A stretch of DNA of 16,328 nucleotides from assembly GCA_900552915.1 (NCBI GenBank), contig USBS01000031.1, positions 1 to 16,328 of the forward strand, in the 5' to 3' direction. The translations under genes and the position numbers were made by a program. Source of the stretch: an uncultured Sutterella sp. Its GTDB lineage: Bacteria > Pseudomonadota > Gammaproteobacteria > Burkholderiales > Burkholderiaceae_F. Positions 6,857 to 13,867 of the stretch are shown piece after piece. Below the pieces are notes generated by a model. That model worked only from the letters and a program-made list of their open reading frames with translations. It had not been told where the DNA came from and did no database searches. Position 1 is the stretch's first letter, and every line of letters begins with the position of its first letter.

Positions 6857-7564
6857 ATGTCCAATACGCTTACCGAGTGGTTCCGTCACGTCCCCGAAGA
6901 AAAGTGGCTGCGCGATCCGGCCGCAAGCCGCGCCGATGCACAGGCCATTTGGGAAAAGCTCGAGCTCAAGCCCGGCGTTCGCGTTTTTGAATGTCCCTGC
7001 GGCAAGGCCGATCTGAGCTTTCCGTTGGCACGCTTAGGCGCCACTGTGCGCGGAATCGACTTCAACGCGCATTTTGTAAGCGCCGCCAAGAATAAGTTCT
7101 CCCGCGCGGGGCTTGCGGGCGAATTCAAAACCGACGACATGCGCACCGCGCAATTCCCTGAGGAAATGAACCTCATCATCAACTGGGCCAGCTCCTTCGG
7201 GTACTTCTCCGACAGCGCCAATGCCGATTTGCTGCAGCGCTTTGCAAAGAGCCTTGTCGAAGGCGGACGGCTTCTCATCGAAGTCGCCAATCCCTCGCGC
7301 GTGCTTGCGGGCGAAGCCACCCGCATCATCGCCTCGGGCGAACAGGTTTGCGAAACGTGGGACGCCGAAACAAAGCGCGCCACGGTGATCTTCCCGGCCA
7401 CTCAGTTCCGCGGTCCGGTCTCGGCAAGCGTGCGCGTGTACACCTGCGACGAATACCGCACGATGCTTACGGCTGCCGGCTTTACTCACATCGAATTCTT
7501 CGGCCAGGGATTCAAGGAATTCTCGCCCGAGAGCACGCGTCTGATCGTGCTCGCACAGCGTTAA
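6857..7564 (+). CDS. Class I SAM-dependent methyltransferase
   Basis: The 235-residue cytosolic protein has the class I methyltransferase fold. Motif I is VFECPCGKADLSF at 43-55, a variant in which the usual DxGCGxG is ExPCGKA. Motif II is RGIDFNAHFV with acidic D68. DDMR is at 93-96 and the motif IV region INWASSFGYFSD lies at 108-119. The C-terminal part (YTCDEYRTMLTAAGFTHIEFFG) is the usual substrate-side strand of Methyltransf_11/25 proteins. The substrate is unknown. The ATG at 6857 has AAGGAAG seven bases upstream. TACAAT (6775-6780) is a possible -10 without a good -35. The gene is divergent from the permease and is closed by a strong terminator, so it is probably transcribed alone. 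Confidence 0.85.
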   Translation: MSNTLTEWFRHVPEEKWLRDPAASRADAQAIWEKLELKPGVRVFECPCGKADLSFPLARLGATVRGIDFNAHFVSAAKNKFSRAGLAGEFKTDDMRTAQFPEEMNLIINWASSFGYFSDSANADLLQRFAKSLVEGGRLLIEVANPSRVLAGEATRIIASGEQVCETWDAETKRATVIFPATQFRGPVSASVRVYTCDEYRTMLTAAGFTHIEFFGQGFKEFSPESTRLIVLAQR

Positions 7565-7626
7565 TTCGCGCTTACAAAAATTTGACGCTCTGCGACGCTT
7601 TTTTGCCTCACAGAGACTAAAGTAGA

Positions 7627-7673
7627 CGCAAGGGATGCCGCTTTTCAAACGGCATCAGCCTTGCGTTTCTTTT
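7627..7673 (+). terminator. Strong rho-independent terminator in the leader of the DUF748 gene
   Basis: CGCAAGG (7627-7633) pairs with CCTTGCG (7659-7665). Inside, ATGCCG (7635-7640) pairs with CGGCAT (7650-7655) around a 9-nt loop. The tail is TTTCTTTT. It ends one base before the AGGAAG Shine-Dalgarno of the next gene, so it terminates the methyltransferase transcript but also lies in any leader read into the DUF748 gene. Confidence 0.85.
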
Positions 7674-7685
7674 AGGAAGATAGAT

Positions 7686-9491
7686 ATGGCCGGATCCAAA
7701 ATCCTCAAGCCTGTCGCAGGCGTCGTCATTCTTGTGGGTCTTTATGCTGCAGCGGGCTACGTCGGAGTACCCGCAGGTGTTCGCTGGGCCGTCTCGAACG
7801 TCTTGCCGGACGCACTCGGCGGGCGCACTGCAAGTGTCGGAGACGTTTCCTTTAATCCCTGGAGCTGGACTCTCGAGATCAACGATCTGGCGGTGAAGTC
7901 CGCCAATGCCCCCGACAACAACCTTTTGAGCCTCAAGCACCTGACGGCCGATTTGAGCGGCAGCACGCTCACGGAAATGGCGCCGATCGTTGAAGCCGTC
8001 ACGGTCGACGGCTTTGCGATGCATCTGACGGCCAACGAAGCCAACAACAAGGAAGCCGAAACCGCGGTTGAAAAAACCACGGCTTCCGACTCCACTTCTT
8101 CGGGACTGCCGGCCTTTTCGCTTGCCAATGTGCGCGTAACGAACAGCAGCTTGAGACTAACGAACGCCCAAAACGGTGCCGACGTCAAGATCACCGACAT
8201 TGACTTTGCGCTGCCGATCCTCTCCACCCTTCCCTCTTCGGCCAAAGCTTCCGTCAATCCGAAGCTCTCGCTTAAGGTCGACGGCACGCCGATCAACGCC
8301 GAAGGCGTGCTCAAGGGCGAAACGGCGACGATGGCCGTCAAAATCGACAAGCTTAACGTGGCAAAGATTCTGAGGGCCGCACCCGTGACGCTGCCCGTGC
8401 TTGTGGAAAAGGCAACGGCTTCGTGCAACCTCAATGTGTCGTTTGACATGCCCCAATCCGGCGTCTCGGGCATCAAGGTTAGCGGTACCGCTTCGGTTGC
8501 GGATGTCGATGTGCGCCAGTCGAGCAAGCAGCCCTTTGTGAGCGTCAAATCCGCCGCAATCGACATCAAAGACGTGGACGTTTCGGCGCAAAAGGCCGAC
8601 ATCACGAGCGTGAAGATCGTGCAGCCTTCGATCAAAGCCGCCATTGCGTCTCAATCCAAGGCTGACGCCAAAAAGACGCCGACAAGTTCTCAGACGGCTT
8701 CTGCGTCCACAAGCGGCAGCTGGAAGTGGTCGGTTGGATCCGCTCAGATCAGCAACGGTTCGGTTCAAGTTACCGACACGAGCCTAAAGCCCGCCGCAAC
8801 ACTTTCCGTTACGTCAATCAATTTGGACGCCAAGGGCTTTGCTTCCGACAAAGGCAAGACCGGTACATACACGGCCAGCGCCAACGTTGCACAAGGCAAG
8901 CTTTCGTCCTCGGGCAAGCTCTCGATCCTGCCGCTAGCCGTCAACGCCACCACGAACGTAAAGAGTCTGCACTTTGCGACCTTCAACCCCTGGATTAAAC
9001 CGCTTGCCGGCGCTCAGCTCACCAAAGGCACGGCAGATGTCACGGGCAAGGTGGATCTGAAGTCCGACAAGGCGCTGTCGCTTAAGTGGGCGGGCGACCT
9101 TGCCGTGACGGATCTTGAAGCCAAGGACGCCAAGGGCAAGACGCTGATGACTTGGACCAAGGCAACGGCAACCGGCGTTGATGTCAAGAGCATCGAACCG
9201 GTGCATATTGCTCTTAAGAACCTCACCGTGAAGGAACCCGCGAAGAAAGCCACGCAGACCGTGAGCAAGGCGGCCGGCCTCTTCGGTGCCATCGCGGCGC
9301 TTACAGGGCACGACAACACCGCACGCCGCGCTCAGAAGGCTGCGGAAGTCGTCTCGTCCGACATTTCGATTTCCAACGTCGAATACAAGAACGGCAAGTT
9401 CGTGCTAACCGAAAAGACCAAGAACGCCCTCTCGGCGATTGTGATTGAAGCGCTCAACGGCGTGTTCGGCACCGACGGCAGCAGAAAGTAG
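7686..9491 (+). CDS. DUF748/AsmA-like envelope protein
   Basis: The 601-residue product has an N-terminal membrane anchor (about residues 6-28) followed by a long beta-rich region with repeated short strands. VGDVSFNPWSWTLEINDLAV (51-70) is typical of the DUF748 family, related to AsmA/TamB/YhdP bridge proteins of the periplasm. A second FNPW occurs near 433. A Ser/Thr/Lys-rich low-complexity stretch (about residues 321-341, KADAKKTPTSSQTASAS) separates two halves. Many DUF748 proteins exceed 1000 residues, so this is a short member; no frameshift is visible. A role in envelope maintenance or lipid transport is inference from family. The ATG at 7686 has AGGAAG six bases upstream; an in-frame ATG at 7635 lies inside the terminator hairpin and is rejected. 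Confidence 0.8.
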   Translation: MAGSKILKPVAGVVILVGLYAAAGYVGVPAGVRWAVSNVLPDALGGRTASVGDVSFNPWSWTLEINDLAVKSANAPDNNLLSLKHLTADLSGSTLTEMAPIVEAVTVDGFAMHLTANEANNKEAETAVEKTTASDSTSSGLPAFSLANVRVTNSSLRLTNAQNGADVKITDIDFALPILSTLPSSAKASVNPKLSLKVDGTPINAEGVLKGETATMAVKIDKLNVAKILRAAPVTLPVLVEKATASCNLNVSFDMPQSGVSGIKVSGTASVADVDVRQSSKQPFVSVKSAAIDIKDVDVSAQKADITSVKIVQPSIKAAIASQSKADAKKTPTSSQTASASTSGSWKWSVGSAQISNGSVQVTDTSLKPAATLSVTSINLDAKGFASDKGKTGTYTASANVAQGKLSSSGKLSILPLAVNATTNVKSLHFATFNPWIKPLAGAQLTKGTADVTGKVDLKSDKALSLKWAGDLAVTDLEAKDAKGKTLMTWTKATATGVDVKSIEPVHIALKNLTVKEPAKKATQTVSKAAGLFGAIAALTGHDNTARRAQKAAEVVSSDISISNVEYKNGKFVLTEKTKNALSAIVIEALNGVFGTDGSRK

Positions 9492-9515
9492 TTTTCTACA
9501 TTCCCGTCAATGCTC

Positions 9516-9550
9516 AAACGGCGCTGCAGAGACTGTCTGCGGTGCCGTTT
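9516..9550. terminator. Bidirectional terminator between convergent genes
   Basis: AAACGGCGCTGCAGA (9516-9530) pairs with TCTGCGGTGCCGTTT (9536-9550) around the loop GACTG, with two G-T pairs. It lies between the ends of the DUF748 gene and the convergent membrane-protein gene. T-rich sequence follows on both sides but is short, so it probably serves both transcripts. Confidence 0.65.
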
Positions 9551-9553
9551 CCG

Positions 9554-9901
9554 TTACTGCTTTTCTCGCTTGTAGAACGCTGCAAGTCGTCGCGTCACAA
9601 GCATCAAGGCGGCAAGCCACGTCACTGCGGCACACGCCCCGATGATGACTGTCGCGCGAATCCAAGGAAGGTCTGCAGCTTGACGAGCCATCGCAAGTTC
9701 CACAGCCGTACGAACCCATTCGAAGCCCGCAAGAATCAAGAGCGCAACGCAAAGCTGAGCGCACCAGGTTCTGCGCACAAACAAAAGGACGGCCGGCACG
9801 AGCGGCAGCAGAGCAACTGCAAGCCCAAACCCGTGAAAAAGCAGGTGCGCGCCCAAAAGTACAAAGCACACAACCGGATAAAGAAGCGCCAGACGAATCA
9901 C
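9554..9901 (-). CDS. Small four-helix membrane protein of unknown function
   Basis: I do not recognise a named family. The 115-residue product is almost entirely hydrophobic, with four predicted inner-membrane helices at about residues 2-21, 23-42, 46-63 and 84-104, and a basic C-terminal tail (TRRLAAFYKREKQ). The start is a GTG at 9901-9899, supported by AGGAGA seven bases upstream. It overlaps the ygbA stop codon as GTGA. This 4-nt overlap suggests translational coupling and co-expression with ygbA, so a role in the same stress response is a reasonable inference. No catalytic or metal-binding motif is visible. Confidence 0.75.
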   Translation of the reverse strand: MIRLALLYPVVCFVLLGAHLLFHGFGLAVALLPLVPAVLLFVRRTWCAQLCVALLILAGFEWVRTAVELAMARQAADLPWIRATVIIGACAAVTWLAALMLVTRRLAAFYKREKQ

Positions 9902-10350
9902 GACTGTTTCTCCTGGGAGTCAGACTTATCGGAGGGAACCGGTGCGGGACGAATCGCAGCCTGACGCGCCTTGCCGCGGGGTTTTTCAGGCGGCGTGACG
10001 GTAAGCGACTTCCACATATGCTCCAAAGCAAGCAACGGGTGCGAAAGAAGCACGCGCGGCCCCGCATAACGCATCACCTCCGAAATCCGCTTGCGGTACT
10101 CGGGCTTGTAGCAGTGCACCTTGCACTTGGCGCAAACGGGTTTGTCTTCCTTGAAGGGGCAGCAGGCAAGACGTTTCATCGCGTAGTCAGCCAACTCTTG
10201 ACACTCGGTACATAAAACATCGCCTTGCGAAGCGTGATGTGCACGGCAATAGATGCGGATCATGGCCAGCACGGTGTCGGCTTCGCGCTTGAGCGGTCCC
10301 GCCTCAAGGCGCTTGAAACGATCGTCGTTTTGTTGTGAACGTTGCTGCAT
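9898..10350 (-). CDS. ygbA: YgbA-like nitrous oxide-stimulated promoter family protein
   Basis: The product resembles E. coli YgbA (nitrous oxide-stimulated promoter family, PF11756 style). Shared features are an N-terminal basic helix with MIRIYCRAHH (30-39), LADYAMKRLACCPF (53-66), KPVCAKCKVHCYKPEYR (70-86) and VMRYAGPRVLLSHPLLALEH. Cysteines at 35, 47, 50, 63, 64, 73, 76 and 80 include CxxC and CxxCxxxC patterns that could bind metal or an iron-sulfur centre. In E. coli, ygbA is induced under nitrosative stress through NsrR; its later-proposed role concerns growth recovery after nitric oxide. The ATG at 10350-10348 is preferred over an in-frame TTG five codons earlier, though neither has a good Shine-Dalgarno. 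It is coupled to the downstream membrane-protein gene. Confidence 0.88.
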   Translation of the reverse strand: MQQRSQQNDDRFKRLEAGPLKREADTVLAMIRIYCRAHHASQGDVLCTECQELADYAMKRLACCPFKEDKPVCAKCKVHCYKPEYRKRISEVMRYAGPRVLLSHPLLALEHMWKSLTVTPPEKPRGKARQAAIRPAPVPSDKSDSQEKQS

Positions 10351-10482
10351 GGATGTTCTTGACAAAGAAATTTAGGGTTCGCGCAATCTATCCTGCGCTC
10401 CTTAAGTAAGTCTTGTTTGCCGTATTTCGGGCCTTTTCAGGGGAATTGGCCTAGGCAATTGGCCTGCCGGGAGCACTCAAAA

Positions 10483-10503
10483 TTGAGATGAAATTCGTCT
10501 CGA
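10483..10503. promoter_or_regulatory. Imperfect 21-bp palindrome upstream of ygbA
   Basis: TTGAGATGAA - A - TTCGTCTCGA has arms matching at 8 of 10 positions around a central A. It lies about 135 bases before the ygbA start and 15 bases from the left end of the IS66 element. Size and 10-1-10 symmetry resemble operators of Rrf2-type regulators such as NsrR, but the bases differ from the enterobacterial consensus. The rest of 10366-10517 holds a direct repeat AATTGGCCT (10444-10452 and 10457-10465) and a small inverted repeat GCGCA/TGCGC (10381-10398). Confidence 0.35.
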
Positions 10504-10517
10504 AACGTCATTCGATA

Positions 10518-10537
10518 GTAAGTTCCCCATCGCTCAA
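10518..10537 (+). repeat. IS66 left terminal inverted repeat
   Basis: GTAAGTTCCCCATCGCTCAA matches the reverse complement of 13753-13772 at 18 of 20 positions. The tnpC terminator begins 11 bases inside it. Confidence 0.9.
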
Positions 10538-10548
10538 CCACGAGACAT

Positions 10549-10570
10549 AAAAAAAGCGGCCGAAGCCGCT
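10549..10570 (-). terminator. Terminator of tnpC
   Basis: On the minus strand AGCGGC - TTCG - GCCGCT is followed by T7 (the last stem T included). The C(UUCG)G loop is an extra-stable tetraloop. It starts nine bases after the tnpC stop. Confidence 0.9.
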
Positions 10571-10578
10571 AGGGAGAT

Positions 10579-12621
10579 CTATTTCGAGGATCTTGCCTTG
10601 TAATTCCAAGGCAGCCACGGCTCCATGTCGAAGCCTTCTTCTGAGCCCTCGTTAAAGGCCATCAACTTGCTGTCCAACGAGCGGCCGTTCACGTTCACTT
10701 CGTGCGTCAGCGTATTGTCAGCGCGGTGCAGGTAGTAGGCTTTCGAGTACTCCGTCAGCCACTCAATCACGTTGTCGATGCCGTTGGCCTTGCCCGTTTC
10801 CGTCAGGCTCATCAGGGTGCACAAGCTCTCGGTGTATTCCACCGATTGCTTGTGGTCGCACGCTTTTCGCAATACTGCAACCGCACGGATGCTCGATTCC
10901 ACGGCATTCGTGTCCAGAGGTATTTTCCCGTCATCAAGGAACAGACGGAAATTCTCCCGGTGGTTCATGTAGTACGTCACGGCTTTGCTCAATTGGTCAT
11001 TGCGAGATCCTTTGACGTACTTGCCGCCCTGTATCTTGGCGTACCTCTCCGAGAGCGTCTGCATCACCGAATCGATGTTTTGCCTCAGCGCCTGCGCATG
11101 CTGTCTTCGGTTTTGCAACACCGCTTCAAAATACTCATCGTCGTTCCGGTAGTCCTTCCGCTTGATCATCTGCTCGTATCCGTAGATCTTCGAGATACCC
11201 TTGATCACACAGCAGATGTGGTAGATCGATTCGTCATTCTTGATTTCTTTGGTCACTCGTTCAATTGCCTGCTCCGGCGTTTGACATTTGAGCGATTTGA
11301 CCAGACTGTCGATGTTGACGGCATCAAGCAGCTCCCGCTTCAGGTGCACCAGACAGCACTGGTGCTTAATCTTGGCTTGCTCGCAGTAGCTGTCGTAAGC
11401 GGCGTATGCGTCTGTCACCAACACCTCGGGCCGATACGCCTTGAGGTTGGCGTGGATGGCTGCGTTACCACGGCCGCCGAGATGACTAAAGACGACGCAG
11501 CGCTTGTTTTCGTAGCTTGCCGAGCACACAGCGGCCAGATAGTCCGTCTGGCGCGTATGTTCTGCGGGCTCGCAAGAGCCCTTGCCTTGGCTTTGCAAAA
11601 CTTTGATTGTTGTTTCGTCTGCCAGAAGCGCATGCTGCTGGTTCATTGTTTCAACAAGCGCTTCCCGCATCGGCTTGAATGTGTCCAGGCAAAGGTGATG
11701 GATGTTGCGTCCCAGAGTCTCATTACCCAGCTTGGCATCTTTTCCAAAGAGTATCTTCTGCACCTTGTTAAGAGGGATGCCATTGGCATTCATCACGGCA
11801 GCCGCAATGGCGCTCGACTGTCCCATCGTGGAAGTCGGCGTTACCGGCACGTCGCCGTCAAGGTAAACGAGATGCACTCGGCCGCAGTGTCGGCAACGTG
11901 CTTGTTGATAGCGTGATCCGACAGTGTCGATCGCTTTGTGCAGAAGCTCTTGCGCTGTGCGCAATGCCGATTGCGAAACTGCACCAAAGACAAAATCGGC
12001 ATGCCCGCAGCCGCATTGCAGTTGCGGTTCGGCCGTTTCATCTTCATTGGCCTCAAACGGTAAGGATTGCCGTCCTGCCGAATCCTTTGCAACGATTTGC
12101 TCACGCGCCGGATCCGGATAGTTGATCAAAGCGGCGGCGCTTTGCAAGGCAATGTCGTCGGAGTGCTCCGCGGCTCGGCATACGGCTTGTCCGGCAACGG
12201 TCAGCGTGCTGCCCAGCTGCTCGGCGCGTTTCTGTAAACCGCGCTCCAACGGTTTGAAGGTGTTGACCCGCTCAAGTCCGACTTTGATTGAATCAACCAT
12301 ATCCGGATACTTCAGCAGCTCGGATCCCTTCTTGAACAAGCGCCTGAAAAACTTTTCCCTGCTTAAGTCCAATGCCGCCTTATCAAGGCTGGCAGTGATT
12401 CTCTCCCAGAGTTCCTTTTGGAACTGGGCATCCATCGGGTACTTGCTCTGCAGTATCACCAGGCTCTCGACGATGACATCCAGGAAAGACCGGGAGGTAG
12501 CATGCAGGTTGAGAACTTGGGATTGCAGAGCGTCGGCTCTTGTTTGCTCCTTCTTCATTTCCCGCTGCATTTGCTCAAGTTTGGCTTCGAGTTCTTGAAT
12601 TTTCTTTTGTTCGGGAGTCAT
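10579..12621 (-). CDS. tnpC: IS66-family transposase TnpC (DDE)
   Basis: TnpC is the DDE transposase of IS66 elements. The 680-residue protein starts with a coiled coil (about residues 4-35, EQKKIQELEAKLEQMQREMK), has a Cys-rich zinc-finger-like region (C203, C205, C243, C246), and then the DDE core. D335 lies in LLADETTIKVL, D404 in LVTDAYAAYD, HQCCLVHLKREL follows, and E575 lies in IPLDTNAVESSIRAVAVLRKACD. It ends with the WLPWN-type tail of the family. It is about 150 residues longer than common IS66 TnpC, mainly before the zinc region. The ATG at 12621 is chosen; an in-frame TTG four codons upstream is possible. Neither has a Shine-Dalgarno. The frame is intact, so it may be active. Confidence 0.93.
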   Translation of the reverse strand: MTPEQKKIQELEAKLEQMQREMKKEQTRADALQSQVLNLHATSRSFLDVIVESLVILQSKYPMDAQFQKELWERITASLDKAALDLSREKFFRRLFKKGSELLKYPDMVDSIKVGLERVNTFKPLERGLQKRAEQLGSTLTVAGQAVCRAAEHSDDIALQSAAALINYPDPAREQIVAKDSAGRQSLPFEANEDETAEPQLQCGCGHADFVFGAVSQSALRTAQELLHKAIDTVGSRYQQARCRHCGRVHLVYLDGDVPVTPTSTMGQSSAIAAAVMNANGIPLNKVQKILFGKDAKLGNETLGRNIHHLCLDTFKPMREALVETMNQQHALLADETTIKVLQSQGKGSCEPAEHTRQTDYLAAVCSASYENKRCVVFSHLGGRGNAAIHANLKAYRPEVLVTDAYAAYDSYCEQAKIKHQCCLVHLKRELLDAVNIDSLVKSLKCQTPEQAIERVTKEIKNDESIYHICCVIKGISKIYGYEQMIKRKDYRNDDEYFEAVLQNRRQHAQALRQNIDSVMQTLSERYAKIQGGKYVKGSRNDQLSKAVTYYMNHRENFRLFLDDGKIPLDTNAVESSIRAVAVLRKACDHKQSVEYTESLCTLMSLTETGKANGIDNVIEWLTEYSKAYYLHRADNTLTHEVNVNGRSLDSKLMAFNEGSEEGFDMEPWLPWNYKARSSK

Positions 12622-12658
12622 GAATAAAGGCAATGTCGGGTGTTGTTTTAGTGCTTGA

Positions 12659-12664
12659 ATTATA
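12659..12664 (-). promoter_or_regulatory. Consensus -10 box upstream of tnpC
   Basis: TATAAT on the minus strand lies about 40 bases before the tnpC start, downstream of the internal terminator. No strong -35 is seen at the right spacing (AGAGTT at 17 bp). It suggests that tnpC has its own promoter. Confidence 0.5.
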
Positions 12665-12777
12665 TCGTGGATGCGTAATAAACTCTTTTAAAATCAACGT
12701 ATTAGAATCAATTCTACCGGGGTAAATTCGCACGCTGTTTGAAGCGGATTTTAGGGGTACGACCCGCCTCGTCAAAC

Positions 12778-12803
12778 AAAAAAAGAGGCCTCTGAAGCCT
12801 CTT
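12778..12803 (-). terminator. Internal IS66 terminator between tnpB and tnpC
   Basis: On the minus strand AAGAGGC - TTCAGAG - GCCTCTT is followed by more T, seven in total counting the end of the stem. It lies about 100 bases after the tnpB stop and would separate the tnpAB transcript from tnpC. Confidence 0.8.
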
Positions 12804-12825
12804 AAAACGCCTTGGCAAGCAAGAA

Positions 12826-12843
12826 TTTTTTTTTTTGGGGGGG
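12826..12843. repeat. Homopolymer junction T11-G7
   Basis: Eleven T are followed directly by seven G inside the tnpB-tnpC spacer. Such a run is prone to replication slippage and to sequencing or assembly error, so its exact length should not be trusted. Confidence 0.9.
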
Positions 12844-12864
12844 TTCTCGCAATCGAAATTTACA

Positions 12865-12904
12865 GTCAAATCAACAACTTAAATGTTGTTTGACTTCGGT
12901 CAAA
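12865..12904 (-). promoter_or_regulatory. Competing hairpins at the end of tnpB
   Basis: Three related segments occur: GTCAAA at 12865-12870, TTTGAC at 12889-12894 and GTCAAA at 12899-12904. The middle segment can pair with the third (6 bp, 4-nt loop, covering the tnpB stop). It can also pair with the first, extended by CAACA/TGTTG to an 11-bp stem with one bulge. The two folds exclude each other. Confidence 0.6.
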
Positions 12905-13253
12905 CCCCTTGAAAATAATCCGTTCTGACGCCTTGGATTATTCCGCCGTCAAGATATTTCAGCAGCAACTCCCCCGTCAGCTTCATCTCTTCGCCGGCGT
13001 CTATACGAGCCAGGATCTGCTGAAAACGTCCTTGGTCAAGTTTGCGGGTCAACACGAAACTGCCCTTGTTGTCGGCCCAGATCATCTTGGCGATGGTTCT
13101 GTTTCTGGAGACAAAAACTACGCAGTCTCTACACTGGCTGACGTCGATGCCGACACAACGTAAAGCCAGGGCACTGAGCGCAGGAAAGCCGTAGCGCATA
13201 TCGGCAGGTGAAAAGACCAGACTGAAGCGGTAGCCCTTGAAAGTGAGGCTCAT
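12900..13253 (-). CDS. tnpB: IS66 accessory protein TnpB
   Basis: The 117-residue product is the IS66 Orf2/TnpB protein (PF05717 type), needed with TnpA and TnpC for efficient transposition of classical IS66 elements. Hallmarks are PADMRYGFPALSALA (16-30), CVVFVSRNRTIAKMIWADNKG and FVLTRKLDQGRFQ, then LTGELLLKYLDGG near the C-terminus. The length is normal. The ATG at 13253-13251 lies five bases after the tnpA stop, with GGGG eight bases upstream, so the pair is probably translationally coupled. The stop codon lies in a hairpin. This TnpB is the IS66 protein, not the RNA-guided nuclease of IS200/IS605. Confidence 0.92.
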   Translation of the reverse strand: MSLTFKGYRFSLVFSPADMRYGFPALSALALRCVGIDVSQCRDCVVFVSRNRTIAKMIWADNKGSFVLTRKLDQGRFQQILARIDAGEEMKLTGELLLKYLDGGIIQGVRTDYFQGV

Positions 13254-13258
13254 CTCGA

Positions 13259-13690
13259 CTACCCCATGCAGCTCAAGACTTTAAGCGCAAAGAGCTCGGC
13301 GTTTTTGGACTCGAACTCCACCGAGCGGCCGTCGGGCAAGTGCATCACAACGCGGCGCAGACGCTTTGTGCTTACACGTTCGGCAGCCAATTCACCGACC
13401 ATAGCTTGGATCTTTTGCTCGTCAAGACGAAAAACCTTAACCGGTTCGGTTAGGTCTAACTCAACAGGCTTGCGTTCGGCTTCGGGATTGGATGGAGCGG
13501 GAGGAACGTAATTCGCTCCGCGGCGATCGCGGATGCTGCGGAAACGGGTACGGACGGTGTCTTCGCTTGGCATTCCGGTTTCGCGGATGAACGGTTCAAA
13601 TTGTTCGCTGTACTGAAACCGGCGCCGCGGTAGGCCGGATCGTTTCCAGGCATCGTACGCACCTTCCCAGTCAATGGCATATGCGGTCAT
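13259..13690 (-). CDS. tnpA: IS66 accessory protein TnpA
   Basis: The 143-residue product takes the position of IS66 TnpA. The N-terminal half looks like a small helix-turn-helix-type domain (WEGAYDAWKRSGLPRRRFQ, then GMPSEDTVRTRFRSIRDRR). The C-terminal end VVMHLPDGRSVEFESKNAEL resembles the LPDG-type tail of IS66 TnpA proteins. The ATG at 13690-13688 has GAGAGG six bases upstream. It is the first gene after the right terminal repeat and forms an operon with tnpB. Confidence 0.82.
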   Translation of the reverse strand: MTAYAIDWEGAYDAWKRSGLPRRRFQYSEQFEPFIRETGMPSEDTVRTRFRSIRDRRGANYVPPAPSNPEAERKPVELDLTEPVKVFRLDEQKIQAMVGELAAERVSTKRLRRVVMHLPDGRSVEFESKNAELFALKVLSCMG

Positions 13691-13752
13691 TGGAGCACCT
13701 CTCAGTGTTGTTATCGAGTGATGCTCATTTGACCATGGGTCATTCCGCGTTA

Positions 13753-13772
13753 TTGAGCAATAGGGAACTTAC
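13753..13772 (-). repeat. IS66 right terminal inverted repeat
   Basis: TTGAGCAATAGGGAACTTAC is the inverted partner of 10518-10537, with two mismatches in 20. Its last 11 bases are repeated once more immediately outside. Confidence 0.9.
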
Positions 13773-13783
13773 AGGGAACTTAC
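13762..13783. repeat. Tandem duplication of the IS66 right tip
   Basis: AGGGAACTTAC occurs twice in a row (13762-13772 and 13773-13783). The outer copy lies outside the best-matching inverted repeat. It may be a remnant of an earlier IS end or a slippage product. Confidence 0.9.
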
Positions 13784-13867
13784 TTCAAAAATCCGACTTC
13801 AACAGCAAGTGTTGTAATTTATCCTAGGGTTAACCCCCCCCCGAAAGCATCTTCTTTCAAGGTTTTC

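Larger units (their letters stand above)
10518..13772 (-). mobile_element. IS66-family insertion sequence
   Basis: The element is about 3.26 kb and bounded by 20-bp terminal inverted repeats starting GTAAG, typical of IS66. It carries the three family genes in the order tnpA, tnpB, tnpC, all on the minus strand and apparently intact. tnpC ends in a terminator close to the left repeat. It lies in the gap between the ygbA unit and the porin gene. Two oddities are a 278-bp structured spacer between tnpB and tnpC and the lack of a matching 8-bp target duplication (ATTCGATA on the left; AGGGAACT after 13772, or TTCAAAAA after 13783, on the right). Confidence 0.92.

Noticed and set aside
5678..6889. 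Longer 403-residue version of the permease
   Set aside because: The extra 84 N-terminal residues are polar, lack family similarity and cover the divergent promoter region; the start at 6637 fits the first transmembrane helix.
10444..10465. Direct repeat AATTGGCCT as a target-site duplication
   Set aside because: Both copies lie on the same side of the IS66 element and are 9 bp apart by 4 bases; they do not flank any insertion.
10702..11916. 404-codon open frame on the plus strand inside the IS66 element
   Set aside because: It is the complement of the conserved DDE core of TnpC and shows no domain of its own.
12900..13253. TnpB as an RNA-guided nuclease with an omega RNA
   Set aside because: The product is the 117-residue IS66 Orf2 family, lacking the RuvC-like domain and length of IS200/IS605 TnpB; only the name is shared.
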